A stretch of 64,000 nucleotides of DNA from Syntrophobacter fumaroxidans MPOB (GTDB taxonomy: Bacteria > Desulfobacterota > Syntrophobacteria > Syntrophobacterales > Syntrophobacteraceae), in contig NC_008554.1 of assembly GCF_000014965.1 (NCBI RefSeq), forward strand, positions 124,001 through 188,000. The letters are read 5' to 3'. The translations under genes and the position numbers were made by a program. Under the pieces are notes generated by a model. That model was not told the origin of the DNA. It saw only the letters and a program-made list of their open reading frames with translations, and made no database searches. Shown one piece after another: positions 17,462 through 29,111 of the stretch; positions within the stretch are counted from its first letter, which is position 1, and every line of letters begins with the position of its first letter.

Positions 17462-19156
17462 GTGGCCAAGAAAATCGGGGAACTGCTTCTTCAGGAAGGA
17501 TTGATCAGCAAGGAACAGCTTGACCGGGCTCTGAACGAGCAACACCAAACCGGGGAACGAATCGGAGGGGTCCTACTCAAACTGGGATTCGTCAGTGAAG
17601 AAATGCTCACGGAGTTCATTGCCAAGCAGTACAGCGCTCCTCAGGTGAACATCGCTAAACTGACCGTCCCTAAAGATGTACTCGGTTTGATTCCCCTCGA
17701 TATCGCCGCCAAGTACCAGGCCGTTCCCTTCGGTGTGATGGGAACTACCGTGAACGTTGCCATGGCGGATCCGGGCAATCTGTTCGTGATCGATGACATG
17801 CGCTTCCTGACGAGGAAGAACATCCAGGTTCACGTGGCTTCCGAACCGGCGATCAAGAAACTGCTCAGCCAGTTCTACGCGCCGGATGACAATTTCGACG
17901 ACGTCCTTGGCATGCTCAAGGAAGACGTCGATGTCGACGTCATAGAAACCGCGGAGGAGATGGATCTCTCTTTCCTGGAAGACGCCGCGGAACAGGCGCC
18001 CGTGGTCAAACTGGTGAATCTCATCATGATGGATGCAATCCGGAAACAGGCGTCGGACATCCATCTCGAGCCATATGAAAAGCTGATGCGGGTACGGTTT
18101 CGAATCGACGGCGTGCTCTACGAAATCATGCGACCGCCGCTGCAACTGAAAAACGCGCTGATCTCGCGCATCAAGATCATGGCTCGTTTGGACATCGCAG
18201 AGCGGCGGCTGCCCCAGGACGGCCGCATCAAGCTCAAGGCCAAGGGGCGCGAGATGGATTTTCGCGTTTCCGTCCTGCCGACGCTGTTCGGCGAAAAGGT
18301 GGTTCTGCGTCTGCTGGATAAGTCCGGTCTGCAACTGGACATGACCAAGCTGGGGTTTGAGGAGCTCCAGTACAAACATTTTCGAGAGGCCATCTACCAG
18401 CCTTTTGGAATGGTGCTGGTGACCGGCCCCACAGGGAGCGGGAAGACCACGACGCTCTACAGCGCCCTCTCGGAGCTCAACAAGCTGAGCCACAACATCT
18501 CCACCGCGGAGGACCCCGTCGAATACAACATGGTCGGCATCAACCAGGTGCAGATCCACGATGCCATCGGGCTCAACTTCGCGAACGCGCTGCGATCATT
18601 CCTGCGTCAGGACCCCGACATCATCATGGTCGGTGAGGTGCGGGATTTCGAAACGGCGGAAATCGCCGTGAAAGCGGCGCTCACGGGACACCTGGTTTTG
18701 AGCACCCTGCACACCAATGACGCTCCGAGCACCATCAACCGGCTGCTCAACATGGGCGTGGAATCCTTCCTGGTTTCATCCGCCGTCAACCTGGTCATCG
18801 CGCAGAGACTGGTGCGGCGGGTGTGTCTGGAATGTCGGGAAGTGGAGGATGTGACTCATGAAACCCTTCTCGACCTGGGGTTGAGAGAGGATGAGCTGGG
18901 GACTTTCGAATGTTTCCGGGGGCGGGGGTGCGCGGTGTGCAATGACACGGGATATCGAGGGCGAGTGGCATTGTACGAAGTGATGCCCATGCATGAACAG
19001 ATCCGCGAACTGGTGCTCATGGGGGCTTCCGCCGCGGAGATCAAGAAAGAGTCCATTCGCCTGGGGATGATCACTCTGAGGCGGAGCGGCATCAACAAGC
19101 TTAAGGCTGGGATTACCTCCGTGGAGGAAGTCATAAGGTCTTCCGCCAAGGACTAA
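17462..19156 (+). CDS. pilB: Type IV pilus extension ATPase PilB
   Basis: PilB is the cytoplasmic hexameric ATPase that powers pilus extension. The 564-aa protein has an N-terminal MshEN-type domain (KKIGELLLQEGLISKEQLDRAL), the Walker A motif GPTGSGKTTTLYSAL, an Asp box around TAEDPVEYNMVGINQVQI, Walker B in RQDPDIIMVGEVRDFETAE, and the tetracysteine zinc site with CLEC and CAVC. MshEN domains can bind c-di-GMP, so such control is possible here. GTG at 17462 follows AAAGGTGAGA; an upstream start in frame is less likely. It heads pilB-pilC-pilS. Confidence 0.93.
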   Translation: MAKKIGELLLQEGLISKEQLDRALNEQHQTGERIGGVLLKLGFVSEEMLTEFIAKQYSAPQVNIAKLTVPKDVLGLIPLDIAAKYQAVPFGVMGTTVNVAMADPGNLFVIDDMRFLTRKNIQVHVASEPAIKKLLSQFYAPDDNFDDVLGMLKEDVDVDVIETAEEMDLSFLEDAAEQAPVVKLVNLIMMDAIRKQASDIHLEPYEKLMRVRFRIDGVLYEIMRPPLQLKNALISRIKIMARLDIAERRLPQDGRIKLKAKGREMDFRVSVLPTLFGEKVVLRLLDKSGLQLDMTKLGFEELQYKHFREAIYQPFGMVLVTGPTGSGKTTTLYSALSELNKLSHNISTAEDPVEYNMVGINQVQIHDAIGLNFANALRSFLRQDPDIIMVGEVRDFETAEIAVKAALTGHLVLSTLHTNDAPSTINRLLNMGVESFLVSSAVNLVIAQRLVRRVCLECREVEDVTHETLLDLGLREDELGTFECFRGRGCAVCNDTGYRGRVALYEVMPMHEQIRELVLMGASAAEIKKESIRLGMITLRRSGINKLKAGITSVEEVIRSSAKD

Positions 19157-19222
19157 CGCGGAGAGATGTCCTGATGACGGTCATCCTTCAGCGGTGAAAC
19201 CCAATTAGGTTAGGAGCGAGAA

Positions 19223-20440
19223 ATGCCCATTTATCTCTGGTCGGGGACCGATCGTGCGGGGAAGAAGCAGAAAGGGGAAATCGAGGCGGACAACCTGGCT
19301 CTTGCCCGCCAGATGATCTCGCGCAAGAACATCACCATCAAGAATATGCGGCTGAAACCCAAGGACATCAGCGAGTATATTCCGGCGCTGCAGGGCGGGG
19401 TCAAGGAAAAGGAACTGGTCATCTTCGTGCGCCAGTTTTCAACCATGATCGATGCGGGCCTGCCCCTCGTGCAATGCCTGGAAATCCTCCAGGAGCAGCA
19501 GGAGAACTCCACCTTCAAGAGGATCATCAAGAAGGTGAAGAAGGATGTGGAAGAAGGGGCGACGCTCTCCGATGCAATTCGCAAGCACCCGAAAGTGTTT
19601 GACAATCTTTTTGTGAACCTGGTCGCCGCCGGGGAAGTGGGCGGCATCCTGGACGTCATTCTGAACCGCCTGGCCGCCTATATCGAAAAGGTGGCCAAGC
19701 TCAAGAGGAGAGTCAAGGGCGCCATGACCTATCCGGCGATCGTGGTCACCATCGCCCTGCTCGTCGTGGCGGTCATCCTCATATACGTCATTCCCGTGTT
19801 TGCGGGGCTCTTCAGAGAGGCGGGGGCAAAGCTCCCGGCAATGACCCTTGCGGTCATGAATTTGAGCGACTTCGCGCAGAACTACTTCCACTGGATCATA
19901 CTGGGACTCGTTTTGGCCTATCTCGGTTTCAGACAATTCAGGAAAAACGATAAGGGGCGGGAACTCACCGATCGGCTGGCCTTGAGGATCCCGGTGTTCG
20001 GGGGGCTCTTGAGGAAAGTCGCCGTCGCCCGTTTCACCCGGACCCTGGGAACCATGCTGGCCAGTGGAGTGCCTATTCTCGACGGCCTCGACATCGTCGC
20101 GGCCACTTCCGGCAATATGGTCATCGAAAAGGCGATCCGCGTGGCCCGGAACGCGATTTCCGAAGGGCGGCCCATCGCGGAGCCGCTCAGTGAAACCAAG
20201 GTCTTTCCGATGATGGTGACCCAGATGATCGCGGTGGGCGAAGCAACGGGCGCCCTGGACACGATGCTCGGGAAGATCGCCGACTTTTACGACGATGAAG
20301 TCGATACCGCCGTCGATGCGCTGACGTCTTTGCTCGAACCCATGTTGATCGTCTTTCTCGGCGTGACCATCGGCGGATTGCTGGTCGCCATGTATCTCCC
20401 CATCTTCCAGATCGCGGACGTGGTGGGCAGAGGAGCGTAA
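19223..20440 (+). CDS. pilC: Type IV pilus inner-membrane platform protein PilC
   Basis: PilC (405 aa) is the inner-membrane platform that couples PilB to pilin assembly. Two GspF domains are visible: the first with FVRQFSTMIDAGLPLVQCLEIL, the second with FTRTLGTMLASGVPILDGLDIV. Hydrophobic segments lie near residues 170-200, 215-235 and 370-400. The N-terminus MPIYLWSGTDRAGKKQKGEI is typical of the PilC/GspF group. It follows pilB by 66 bp and is almost contiguous with pilS. Confidence 0.93.
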   Translation: MPIYLWSGTDRAGKKQKGEIEADNLALARQMISRKNITIKNMRLKPKDISEYIPALQGGVKEKELVIFVRQFSTMIDAGLPLVQCLEILQEQQENSTFKRIIKKVKKDVEEGATLSDAIRKHPKVFDNLFVNLVAAGEVGGILDVILNRLAAYIEKVAKLKRRVKGAMTYPAIVVTIALLVVAVILIYVIPVFAGLFREAGAKLPAMTLAVMNLSDFAQNYFHWIILGLVLAYLGFRQFRKNDKGRELTDRLALRIPVFGGLLRKVAVARFTRTLGTMLASGVPILDGLDIVAATSGNMVIEKAIRVARNAISEGRPIAEPLSETKVFPMMVTQMIAVGEATGALDTMLGKIADFYDDEVDTAVDALTSLLEPMLIVFLGVTIGGLLVAMYLPIFQIADVVGRGA

Positions 20441-20441
20441 T

Positions 20442-22157
20442 GTGCAGGTCGACTACGACCTGGAGGTAAATACAATCAACGGTGAGTTGGCGTTGCGCAG
20501 GAAGATACAGGGGCTGCTCCTCTTTCGGTTGCTGCTTGCTGTATTCTTCCTGCTGCTCACCATCATCGTGCAGAGCCGGCGCGATCAGGACCTCCTCTCC
20601 GCCCATCTTCAGCCCATCTACTTCTTTTCCTGCATCCTTTTCGTTTTCACCATCGTGGGGGCGCTCAGCCTAGGACGTATCCGGAACCTGAAGCGATTTG
20701 CCTACGTCCAGTTGTTTTTCGACGTGGGAGCGGTGACCGTGCTGATTTACCTGTCGGGCGGCGTGGAAAGCCTGTTCTCATTTCTCTACATGCCCGTCAT
20801 CATTTGCGCCGCCGTGCTCCTCTACCGCCGCGGGAGTCTGCTCACCGCGGCCTTCAGCAGCGTCTGTTACGGAACCTTGCTGGATCTTCAGTATTTCGGG
20901 TGGCTGCTTCCCCTACACGTGGTCAACCAAACCGCTCAAGCGCGGGACAGCGGCTCCTATTTCCACAGCATCCTCATGAACATCGCCGTTTTTTACCTGG
21001 TTGCGTTCATGAGCGGTTATCTGGCGGAGGAACTGCAAAAATCCAGTCTGAAGATCGTCGAACAGAGCAAGGACCTTCGGCGCCTGGAGGTTCTGCATCG
21101 GAACATCGTCCACAGCATCACCAGCGGTCTCATAACCATCGGGCCGAGCGGAGAAATCCTCTTCTGCAACAACTTCGCACAGGACATCCTCGGGTTGCGC
21201 TCCGAGCCGGTCACGGGTCGCCGGTTTTCGTCCATTTTCCCCGGCCTCGATCCCTTGACGTGGCCTCGAGTGGTCGGCCCGGGACCAGGACATAAAAAAG
21301 GGCCTCCGGAACGCCCTGAAATCGTTTATCGAAACCCTCTCGGCGAGGAGCTTCACCTGGGGTATGCCGTCTCCGTTCTCCAGAATGAGACCGGCAAATG
21401 GGCCGGATGGATCTTCATCTTTCAGGACCTGACCCAGTTCAAGGCCATGGAGGAGCACCTCAAGCGCCTGGAACGGCTTGTGTTTGCGGGGCGGATTGCG
21501 GCGGAGATTTCACACGAGATCAAGAACCCCCTCGCGGCGATGAGCGGCGCGGTGCAGATGCTCGAGGATGAGTCGATCCCCGACGGCAGCCGGGCGCGGT
21601 TGATGAGTATCATTCATCGCGAGATCGATCGAATGAACAGCCTCGTGAAGGACTTTCTGTGGCTTGCAAAGAGCACTCACGGTCCGGAGAATGTCGAAAA
21701 CGTGCCGGTGTGCGATCTCATCCAGGAAATCCTCGATCTTCTGAGCGCGCGGAACCGGGTCGCGTCCGAACACGTCATCAAGACCGCATTCGCGGCCTCT
21801 CCCATTTCGCGCATCGACCCCCACCATTTCAGGCAGATCGTGTGGAATCTGCTCGTGAACGCGCTGGACGCCATGCCCGGAGGCGGCCATCTGACGATTG
21901 CCGTTGGATTGCACCCCTCAGGCGACGGCTCCGGCCGGGAAACCCGGATCGATATCAGCGATTCCGGGTCCGGGATTCCGCGGGACGCGCGGACGCGCAT
22001 CTTCGAACCGTTCTTCACCACGAAGAGCCAGGGAACCGGCCTGGGGCTCAGCATCGTCTATCACCTTGTTGAAAAGGCGAACGGCCGCATCGAAGTCACC
22101 CATCACGAAGAACCGTGCGGTACCACCTTCTCGCTTTTTTTCCCCCTTGCATCCTGA
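20442..22157 (+). CDS. pilS: PilS-like sensor histidine kinase
   Basis: This 571-aa membrane histidine kinase resembles PilS, which with the sigma-54 activator PilR controls pilin transcription. Six hydrophobic segments fill about residues 25-200, a PAS-like domain follows (about 215-330), then the phosphoacceptor helix AEISHEIKNPLAAMSGAVQML and the ATP-binding boxes DSGSGIPRDAR and TGLGLSIVYHLVEKANG. The GTG start is one base after the pilC stop, so translation is likely coupled. The response regulator PilR is not next to it: groESL follows. The PilS name rests on context with pilB-pilC. Confidence 0.85.
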   Translation: MQVDYDLEVNTINGELALRRKIQGLLLFRLLLAVFFLLLTIIVQSRRDQDLLSAHLQPIYFFSCILFVFTIVGALSLGRIRNLKRFAYVQLFFDVGAVTVLIYLSGGVESLFSFLYMPVIICAAVLLYRRGSLLTAAFSSVCYGTLLDLQYFGWLLPLHVVNQTAQARDSGSYFHSILMNIAVFYLVAFMSGYLAEELQKSSLKIVEQSKDLRRLEVLHRNIVHSITSGLITIGPSGEILFCNNFAQDILGLRSEPVTGRRFSSIFPGLDPLTWPRVVGPGPGHKKGPPERPEIVYRNPLGEELHLGYAVSVLQNETGKWAGWIFIFQDLTQFKAMEEHLKRLERLVFAGRIAAEISHEIKNPLAAMSGAVQMLEDESIPDGSRARLMSIIHREIDRMNSLVKDFLWLAKSTHGPENVENVPVCDLIQEILDLLSARNRVASEHVIKTAFAASPISRIDPHHFRQIVWNLLVNALDAMPGGGHLTIAVGLHPSGDGSGRETRIDISDSGSGIPRDARTRIFEPFFTTKSQGTGLGLSIVYHLVEKANGRIEVTHHEEPCGTTFSLFFPLAS

Positions 22158-22164
22158 TTGCCTC

Positions 22165-22193
22165 TTGCCAACTCAAACGGAAGTGATTATAAG
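22165..22193 (+). promoter_or_regulatory. Sigma-70 promoter of groESL
   Basis: TTGCCA (22165-22170) and TATAAG (22188-22193) are 17 bases apart, a near-consensus vegetative promoter. The -10 overlaps the left arm of the CIRCE operator, so HrcA binding would block it directly. Confidence 0.8.
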
Positions 22194-22216
22194 CACTCAC
22201 TGACGGTGAGTGCTAA
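22190..22216 (+). promoter_or_regulatory. CIRCE operator (HrcA binding site)
   Basis: TAAGCACTC, a 9-base spacer and GAGTGCTAA form the inverted repeat recognised by the heat-shock repressor HrcA; only one position of the consensus TTAGCACTC arm differs. It lies 80 bp before groES. hrcA itself is not in the window. Confidence 0.95.
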
Positions 22217-22296
22217 TAAACCAAGGTGCCCATTCTTCCGGGATACCGCTCATGTAGCCTAAACTCAAAGACCATGTTTCAGAAAGGAGTTGTGCA

Positions 22297-22587
22297 ATGA
22301 ACCTGAGACCGCTCAATGATCGTGTGGTGGTAAAACGCACCGAAGAGGAAGAGAAAACGGCCGGAGGCATCATCATTCCCGACACCGCCAAGGAAAAGCC
22401 CATCCAGGGCGAAGTGGTTGCCGTCGGCAACGGCAAAGTCATGGAAGACGGCTCCAGACGGCCCCTCGATGTGAAGGCCGGCGACAAGGTCCTGTTCGGC
22501 AAGTACGCGGGCACGGACATCAAGGTGGGAGGAGAAGAACTCCTGATCATGCGCGAAGACGATATCCTGGCGATCATTGAAAAATAA
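22297..22587 (+). CDS. groES: Co-chaperonin GroES
   Basis: The 96-aa GroES forms the heptameric lid of the GroEL folding chamber. The signature [20 protein letters not shown] is followed by the mobile loop [13 protein letters not shown] and the roof region. AGAAAGGAG precedes the ATG. It is the first gene of a groES-groEL operon under CIRCE and the sigma-70 promoter just upstream. Confidence 0.98.
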   Translation: MNLRPLNDRVVVKRTEEEEKTAGGIIIPDTAKEKPIQGEVVAVGNGKVMEDGSRRPLDVKAGDKVLFGKYAGTDIKVGGEELLIMREDDILAIIEK

Positions 22588-22607
22588 GCGACTTTTTGCC
22601 TGTTTGA

Positions 22608-24275
<1,668 letters not shown>

Positions 24276-24328
24276 AGGCGGGTGCCGCCGCGGTGTGAGT
24301 TGAGCGCGGCGCGTCCCACAGATTGACC

Positions 24329-24366
24329 AACCCTCCGTTTGCTCTTGCGCGACGGAGGGTTTTTTG
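24329..24366 (+). terminator. Rho-independent terminator after groEL
   Basis: AACCCTCCGT (24329-24338) pairs with ACGGAGGGTT (24352-24361) and runs into a T-rich tract (TTTTTTGTTTTC). It is placed about 55 bp after the groEL stop. Confidence 0.92.
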
Positions 24367-24641
24367 TTTTCTTTTCAGACGCTCCGTTTCCGCGGGGCGG
24401 TTCTTTCAACCGGGTTGGATGCCGCGCTGAAGCCGTGCCGTTATCTGCTTGACTTGTCACAGTGGTGTGCTAAGAGAATTTGCCCCATGTGAGGAAGGCG
24501 CGGCGGGTGGAGAGCCCACGGGTGACAAACCTTGTGGAAAGCGGTAAAATTGCTTTCGGTCCGTAGAGTTATACTTGAATTGCCGAGAACCGGCCGGCTG
24601 TTTGGCCGAGTCGTATGTTGATTTTCAGGGGGGAGTCCACC

Positions 24642-27428
24642 ATGGATTACAAAGCGACGTTGAATTTGCCCCAGACAGATTTCCCGATGAAGGCGAACCT
24701 GTCCAGGCGCGAGCCCGAGATCCTGGAAAAGTGGGAGGCGATGGGGCTCTACGACATGCTGCGGGAACGGAGTCGGGGGCGCCCGCCGTACATCCTCCAT
24801 GACGGACCTCCTTATGCCAACGGGCACATCCACCTGGGGACGGCGCTCAACAAAATCCTCAAGGACATGATCGTCAAGTCGCAGCAGATGAGCGGGAAAA
24901 ACGCCGTCTACGTGCCGGGCTGGGATTGCCATGGCCTGCCCATCGAGCACCAGGTGGACAAGGAACTCGGCAAACGAAAACAGACCATGTCCCAGGTGGA
25001 AATTCGCCGGCATTGCCGCAAGTATGCGGAGAAGTTCATCGACATCCAGAGAAATGAATTCCGGCGGCTGGGAGTGCTGGGCGAATGGAATAACCCGTAC
25101 CTGACCATGTCTTACGACTACGAGGCGAGCATCGCCCGCGAGCTCGGGCGGTTTTTCCAGGAAGGCGGGGTGATCCGGAGCAAGAAACCGATCTACTGGT
25201 GCACCAGCTGCAAGACCGCGCTCGCTGAAGCCGAAGTGGAGTACCACGATCACACGTCTCCTTCAATCTATGTGAAATTCCCGATGAGTGCCGGGGGGCG
25301 TGCGAAGTTCCCCGAGTTGGCCGGGAAGGATGTTGCGGTGCTCATCTGGACCACCACGCCCTGGACGCTGCCCGCGAACCTGGCAATCGCCGTTCATCCC
25401 GATTTCACCTATGTGGCGGCGGACGTGGGCAGGGAGGTCTGGATTCTGGCCAGGGGCCTGCTGGAAAGCTGCATGGAAAGCTTCGGAATCAAGGACTACC
25501 GGGTACTGCGAACCTTTGAGGCCGGAGAACTGCGCGGCCTCGCCTGCAGCCATCCTTTCGTGGACAGGGAATCCGTGATCGTGACGGGGACGCACGTGAC
25601 GCTGGAAGCCGGTACGGGCTGCGTCCACACGGCGCCCGGCCACGGACGCGAGGACTACGACATGGCCCTGGAATACGGGCTCGACGTCTATTCGCCGGTG
25701 GACGACAACGGCTGTTTCACCGACGATGTACCGTTGTTCGCGGGCCGGTTCGTTTTCGACGCAAACCGGGCCATCAACGCCAAGCTCGAAGAGACCGGGA
25801 AGCTGATCCTGGAAAAGAGCATCACCCACAGCTATCCGCATTGCTGGCGCTGCAAGAACCCGGTGATTTTCCGTGCGACCGAGCAGTGGTTCATTTCCAT
25901 GGAGAAGAACGATCTGCGCGGCAGAGCGCTCCAATGGATCGACCGCGTGGACTGGATTCCCGGATGGGGACGGGACCGGATCCACAACATGATCGCCAAC
26001 CGGCCCGACTGGTGCATCTCCCGGCAGCGTTCCTGGGGAGTTCCCATCTGTGTTTTCACGTGCAGAAAGTGTGGAACCGTGCTGGCTTCGAAGGAGCTCT
26101 TCGAAAAAACCGCGGCGCTTTTTGAACGGAACGGGGCGGACTGCTGGTTTGAAATGACCTCGGAAGAGCTGCTTCCGCCGGGGGCGACGTGTGCGGGCTG
26201 TGGCGGGCAGGATTTCGAGAAGGAGGAGGACATCCTGGATGTCTGGTTCGATTCCGGCGTTTCGCACGCGGCTGTCCTCGAGGCCCGTCCCGATCTGCGC
26301 TCTCCCGCGGATCTTTACCTGGAGGGCAGCGATCAGCACAGGGGCTGGTTTCATTCCTCCCTGCTGACGGCCGTCGGCACCCGGAATGCGGCCCCATACA
26401 AGAGCGTGCTAACGCACGGTTTCGTGGTTGACGGACAGGGCTACAAGATGTCCAAGTCCCTGGGAAACGTCATTGCGCCCGAGGAGATCATCCGGCAATA
26501 CGGCGCGGAGGTGTTGCGGCTCTGGGTGTCCGCCGAGGATTACCGGGACGACGTCAGGATTTCTCCCGATATCTTGAAACGACTGAGCGAAGCGTATCGC
26601 CGGATCCGGAACACGTGCCGGTTTCTGCTCGGCAACCTGAATGATTTCGACCCGGAAAAGGATTCCGTCCCTTACGACCGGATGGATGAGCTCGACCGGT
26701 TTGCGCTCCACCAGTTGCAGGAATTCGTGCGCAGGGTGCGACAGGCGTACGAACGCTTCGAATTCCACCGAGTGTATCATGCGTTCCACAATTATTGCGT
26801 GGTGGACCTGAGCGCCTTCTACCTGGATATCCTCAAGGACCGGCTCTACACCTCCGGCGCTGCCGGTCCCGCCCGCCGATCGGCGCAGACGGCCGTTTAC
26901 CGGATACTGAGCGCTCTGCTCAGGCTGATGGCCCCCATTCTTTCCTTCACTGCCGAGGAAGCCTGGTGGCACCTGCCGCACCAATCGAGCGAAACCGTGC
27001 ACCTGGAGGAGTTTCCGGCGCCGGACGCGACCTGGGCGGATGAAGCCCTGAACCAGCGGTGGCAGAAAATCCTGACCCTGCGAAGCGATGTGACGAAGGC
27101 CCTGGAGGGGGCACGCCAGGCCAAGGCCATCGGGCATCCACTGGATGCGAAGGTGAAACTGGCGCTTCCCCCCGATTGGATTGCCGACTTTGCCGGGCAG
27201 GAGGAGATGCTTCGCACGGTCTTCATTGTCTCCGAGGTTGTCCTGGCTTCGGGTGAAGAACTGGCCGGCGCCGTCGAGGGAACGGAGGTCCCGGGGCTGT
27301 TGATCCGGGTGGAGCCGGCGTCGGGAGAGAAATGCGAGCGCTGCTGGATGCGCTCGGAGACGGTCGGTCAATTCTCCGATCATCCGGCCTTGTGCGGCCG
27401 CTGCCGCAACGTGGTCGCGGCCCACTGA
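24642..27428 (+). CDS. ileS: Isoleucyl-tRNA synthetase
   Basis: This 928-aa class I synthetase charges tRNA-Ile. The HIGH motif reads [15 protein letters not shown] near residue 60, the editing domain is inserted after [15 protein letters not shown], and KMSKS appears as [15 protein letters not shown] near residue 602. The C-terminal zinc site has CERC and CGRC. Length and architecture fit the bacterial type. ATG at 24642 follows GGGGGGAG; a longer frame starts at 24615. The upstream region shows no T-box. It is probably followed in the same direction by lspA, a common pairing. Confidence 0.97.
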   Translation: MDYKATLNLPQTDFPMKANLSRREPEILEKWEAMGLYDMLRERSRGRPPYILHDGPPYANGHIHLGTALNKILKDMIVKSQQMSGKNAVYVPGWDCHGLPIEHQVDKELGKRKQTMSQVEIRRHCRKYAEKFIDIQRNEFRRLGVLGEWNNPYLTMSYDYEASIARELGRFFQEGGVIRSKKPIYWCTSCKTALAEAEVEYHDHTSPSIYVKFPMSAGGRAKFPELAGKDVAVLIWTTTPWTLPANLAIAVHPDFTYVAADVGREVWILARGLLESCMESFGIKDYRVLRTFEAGELRGLACSHPFVDRESVIVTGTHVTLEAGTGCVHTAPGHGREDYDMALEYGLDVYSPVDDNGCFTDDVPLFAGRFVFDANRAINAKLEETGKLILEKSITHSYPHCWRCKNPVIFRATEQWFISMEKNDLRGRALQWIDRVDWIPGWGRDRIHNMIANRPDWCISRQRSWGVPICVFTCRKCGTVLASKELFEKTAALFERNGADCWFEMTSEELLPPGATCAGCGGQDFEKEEDILDVWFDSGVSHAAVLEARPDLRSPADLYLEGSDQHRGWFHSSLLTAVGTRNAAPYKSVLTHGFVVDGQGYKMSKSLGNVIAPEEIIRQYGAEVLRLWVSAEDYRDDVRISPDILKRLSEAYRRIRNTCRFLLGNLNDFDPEKDSVPYDRMDELDRFALHQLQEFVRRVRQAYERFEFHRVYHAFHNYCVVDLSAFYLDILKDRLYTSGAAGPARRSAQTAVYRILSALLRLMAPILSFTAEEAWWHLPHQSSETVHLEEFPAPDATWADEALNQRWQKILTLRSDVTKALEGARQAKAIGHPLDAKVKLALPPDWIADFAGQEEMLRTVFIVSEVVLASGEELAGAVEGTEVPGLLIRVEPASGEKCERCWMRSETVGQFSDHPALCGRCRNVVAAH

Positions 27429-27466
27429 ACCGGGGCAAACTCCGGGCGATGGGAGGCTGAATCGAC

Positions 27467-27533
27467 TGATACCGAGCTGCGTTCAGGATGACACAACACC
27501 TGCCCGGTGAGAGGTTGACGCGGGCGGGGATAA
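27467..27533 (+). repeat. Dispersed 67-bp intergenic repeat, copy B
   Basis: This copy resembles 13893-13959 over its full length, from TGATACCGAG to CGGGGATAA. It lies between ileS and lspA and is followed by a hairpin near 27534-27558 in which CGCCGC pairs with GCGGCG. Having two copies after unrelated genes marks it as a dispersed family rather than a gene-specific site. Confidence 0.7.
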
Positions 27534-27607
27534 ACGCCGCAGGGGAAAACCCGCGGCGGACCTTGTGTCACAGCGGGTTCACGCACGGGAAAGGACAAAG
27601 TGCAGAC

Positions 27608-28069
27608 ATGGTATTCCTGGTGGCCGTCGCCGGCACGATCATTCTTCTGGATCAACTGACCAAGCTCCTCATCCTGTACTATGTGCCCGTCAACACGGGA
27701 CACGTCGTCATCCCCGGTTTTTTCAACCTGATCCACGTCCGGAACACCGGAGGAGCTTTCAGCATGCTGGCGGGAGCCGACGCAACGTGGCGCCTGCCTT
27801 TCTTCGTGGCGATGACCCTGATTGTTGTCGGGATCATCGTGTGGGCCTACCGGAAAATCGACAGGCGGGAACTCTGGACCCGCACCGCCTATGCGCTCAT
27901 CTGCGGAGGCGCTCTGGGAAATCTCTCGGATCGTCTGCGCTTCGGGGAAGTGGTGGACTTCCTGGAATTTCACATCGGGACTTATTCGTGGCCGGCTTTC
28001 AATGTCGGGGACAGCGCCATTTCCGCCGGCGCGGTCATGCTCATCATCGCGCTGCTCAGGGGCAAGTAA
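27608..28069 (+). CDS. lspA: Lipoprotein signal peptidase
   Basis: LspA (153 aa) is the inner-membrane aspartyl protease that removes signal peptides from diacylglyceryl-prolipoproteins. Four hydrophobic segments are evident. The family motifs VRNTGGAFSML, GNLSDRLRFGEVVDFLEF and FNVGDSAISAG contain the two catalytic aspartates. ATG at 27608 was chosen because the longer frame from 27488 would run through the intergenic repeat. It lies behind ileS, and a 13-bp perfect hairpin ends the unit. Confidence 0.95.
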   Translation: MVFLVAVAGTIILLDQLTKLLILYYVPVNTGHVVIPGFFNLIHVRNTGGAFSMLAGADATWRLPFFVAMTLIVVGIIVWAYRKIDRRELWTRTAYALICGGALGNLSDRLRFGEVVDFLEFHIGTYSWPAFNVGDSAISAGAVMLIIALLRGK

Positions 28070-28070
28070 A

Positions 28071-28106
28071 CGAAAACGGGCGCATGGGAAGCGGCGCCCG
28101 TTTTCG
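28071..28106. terminator. Bidirectional terminator between lspA and pilP-like gene
   Basis: CGAAAACGGGCGC (28071-28083) pairs perfectly over 13 bp with GCGCCCGTTTTCG (28094-28106). A-rich and T-rich ends of the stem let it serve both convergent genes. Confidence 0.88.
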
Positions 28107-28136
28107 CTATCGGTCTCGGGATGGAAGGAAGCGGCG

Positions 28137-28931
28137 TTACTTTTCGTCCTTTTTCTTCAGTCTCACCACGGTATCTTGAGGGACCATCCGTTTGGTTTCC
28201 CTGTCCCAGTTCTCCTGCTGAATGATCAGGCGATCGTTGAATATCTGGCTGATCACGCCGTTCTTGTCCGAAACGGGGGTCCCGATGCTCACGATATAGC
28301 CTTTCCCGGCACCGTCTTCGATGACGGCTTTGCGCCCGTATTCTCCCCAGGTGATCGCCCGCAGCCCCTTCTCGACCTCGGCGACGGTCATCTTCTGCAA
28401 GGGAGTCAGGGGCTTTTGCAGCTCATGCGAACCGTCGTCGTCGTCGGAACCGGCCCTCAGGCCTCGAGCGACAACGGCCACCGGAGAGATGAACGGTTTG
28501 AAGGGATCGATGACCCTGTTGGGGACATAGGTGAATTCATCTTTCATGAGAGCGGCGAGCGTCGCCTGGACGATGGGGGCGTGCTCGGGAGAGGGCGGCT
28601 TGGCGACAGGTTCGACGGGCGGAGGGCCGGGCGGTGCAGCCGTAGAAGGCGCCGCCGCAACGTTTGGCGTCGCGGGCTCGCCTGCCGGTGCCGGTGCATT
28701 TGGGGCCGCAACTCCGACCGGGGCGGGTGCCGCGGGTGCGGCTGCAGGCGCCGCGGGTTGCTGGGGAGAAGTGCTCGGCTGCGGAGCATTCTGAGCCTGG
28801 GCCGGTGCCTGATTCTGCGCCGCGGCGGCAACGACGAATCCGCAGAACGACAAAGCCAGCAGACAGCAGCAGACCTTGACAATTCGCAAAACAAACCGCG
28901 TACTTTCTTGCCCTCGAAGGAATCTGTTCAT
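28137..28931 (-). CDS. PilP-like pilus assembly protein
   Basis: This 264-aa exported protein resembles PilP, the inner-membrane/periplasmic component that links PilMNO to the PilQ secretin. A hydrophobic signal near residues 15-36 ends around AAAAQ, then follows a long Ala/Pro-rich linker (about 40-125) and a compact C-terminal domain with PLTPLQKMTVAEVEKGLRAI and VSIGTPVSDKNGVISQI, which fits the PilP beta-domain. No lipobox cysteine is obvious. The start at 28931 follows CAGGAG. pilM, N, O and Q are not adjacent, so the assignment depends on the C-terminal domain. Confidence 0.7.
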   Translation of the reverse strand: MNRFLRGQESTRFVLRIVKVCCCLLALSFCGFVVAAAAQNQAPAQAQNAPQPSTSPQQPAAPAAAPAAPAPVGVAAPNAPAPAGEPATPNVAAAPSTAAPPGPPPVEPVAKPPSPEHAPIVQATLAALMKDEFTYVPNRVIDPFKPFISPVAVVARGLRAGSDDDDGSHELQKPLTPLQKMTVAEVEKGLRAITWGEYGRKAVIEDGAGKGYIVSIGTPVSDKNGVISQIFNDRLIIQQENWDRETKRMVPQDTVVRLKKKDEK

Positions 28932-29111
28932 CGAAACACTCCTGCTTATGCAATCGACTCCTGCAATCGGATCAGCCACGCATATTCTTACACGCCACGG
29001 AAGTTATCGCAACCAAATTCAATACGTTGAGCTCCAGTGAGGAACGGTCCCTGGGAAACAACGACGATGCAGCTATGATCTGTTCCTGATTTTAATGTTG
29101 TGGACCTCCGG

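Noticed and set aside
24450-24641. Possible T-box leader before ileS
   Set aside because: No T-box core sequence or terminator/antiterminator pair was seen, and T-boxes are uncommon in this group.
27822-29030. A 402-codon plus-strand frame covering lspA's end and the pilP-like gene
   Set aside because: It crosses the perfect 13-bp terminator and runs antisense to the PilP-like gene; its Gly/Arg-rich composition is that of a shadow of Pro/Ala-rich coding sequence.
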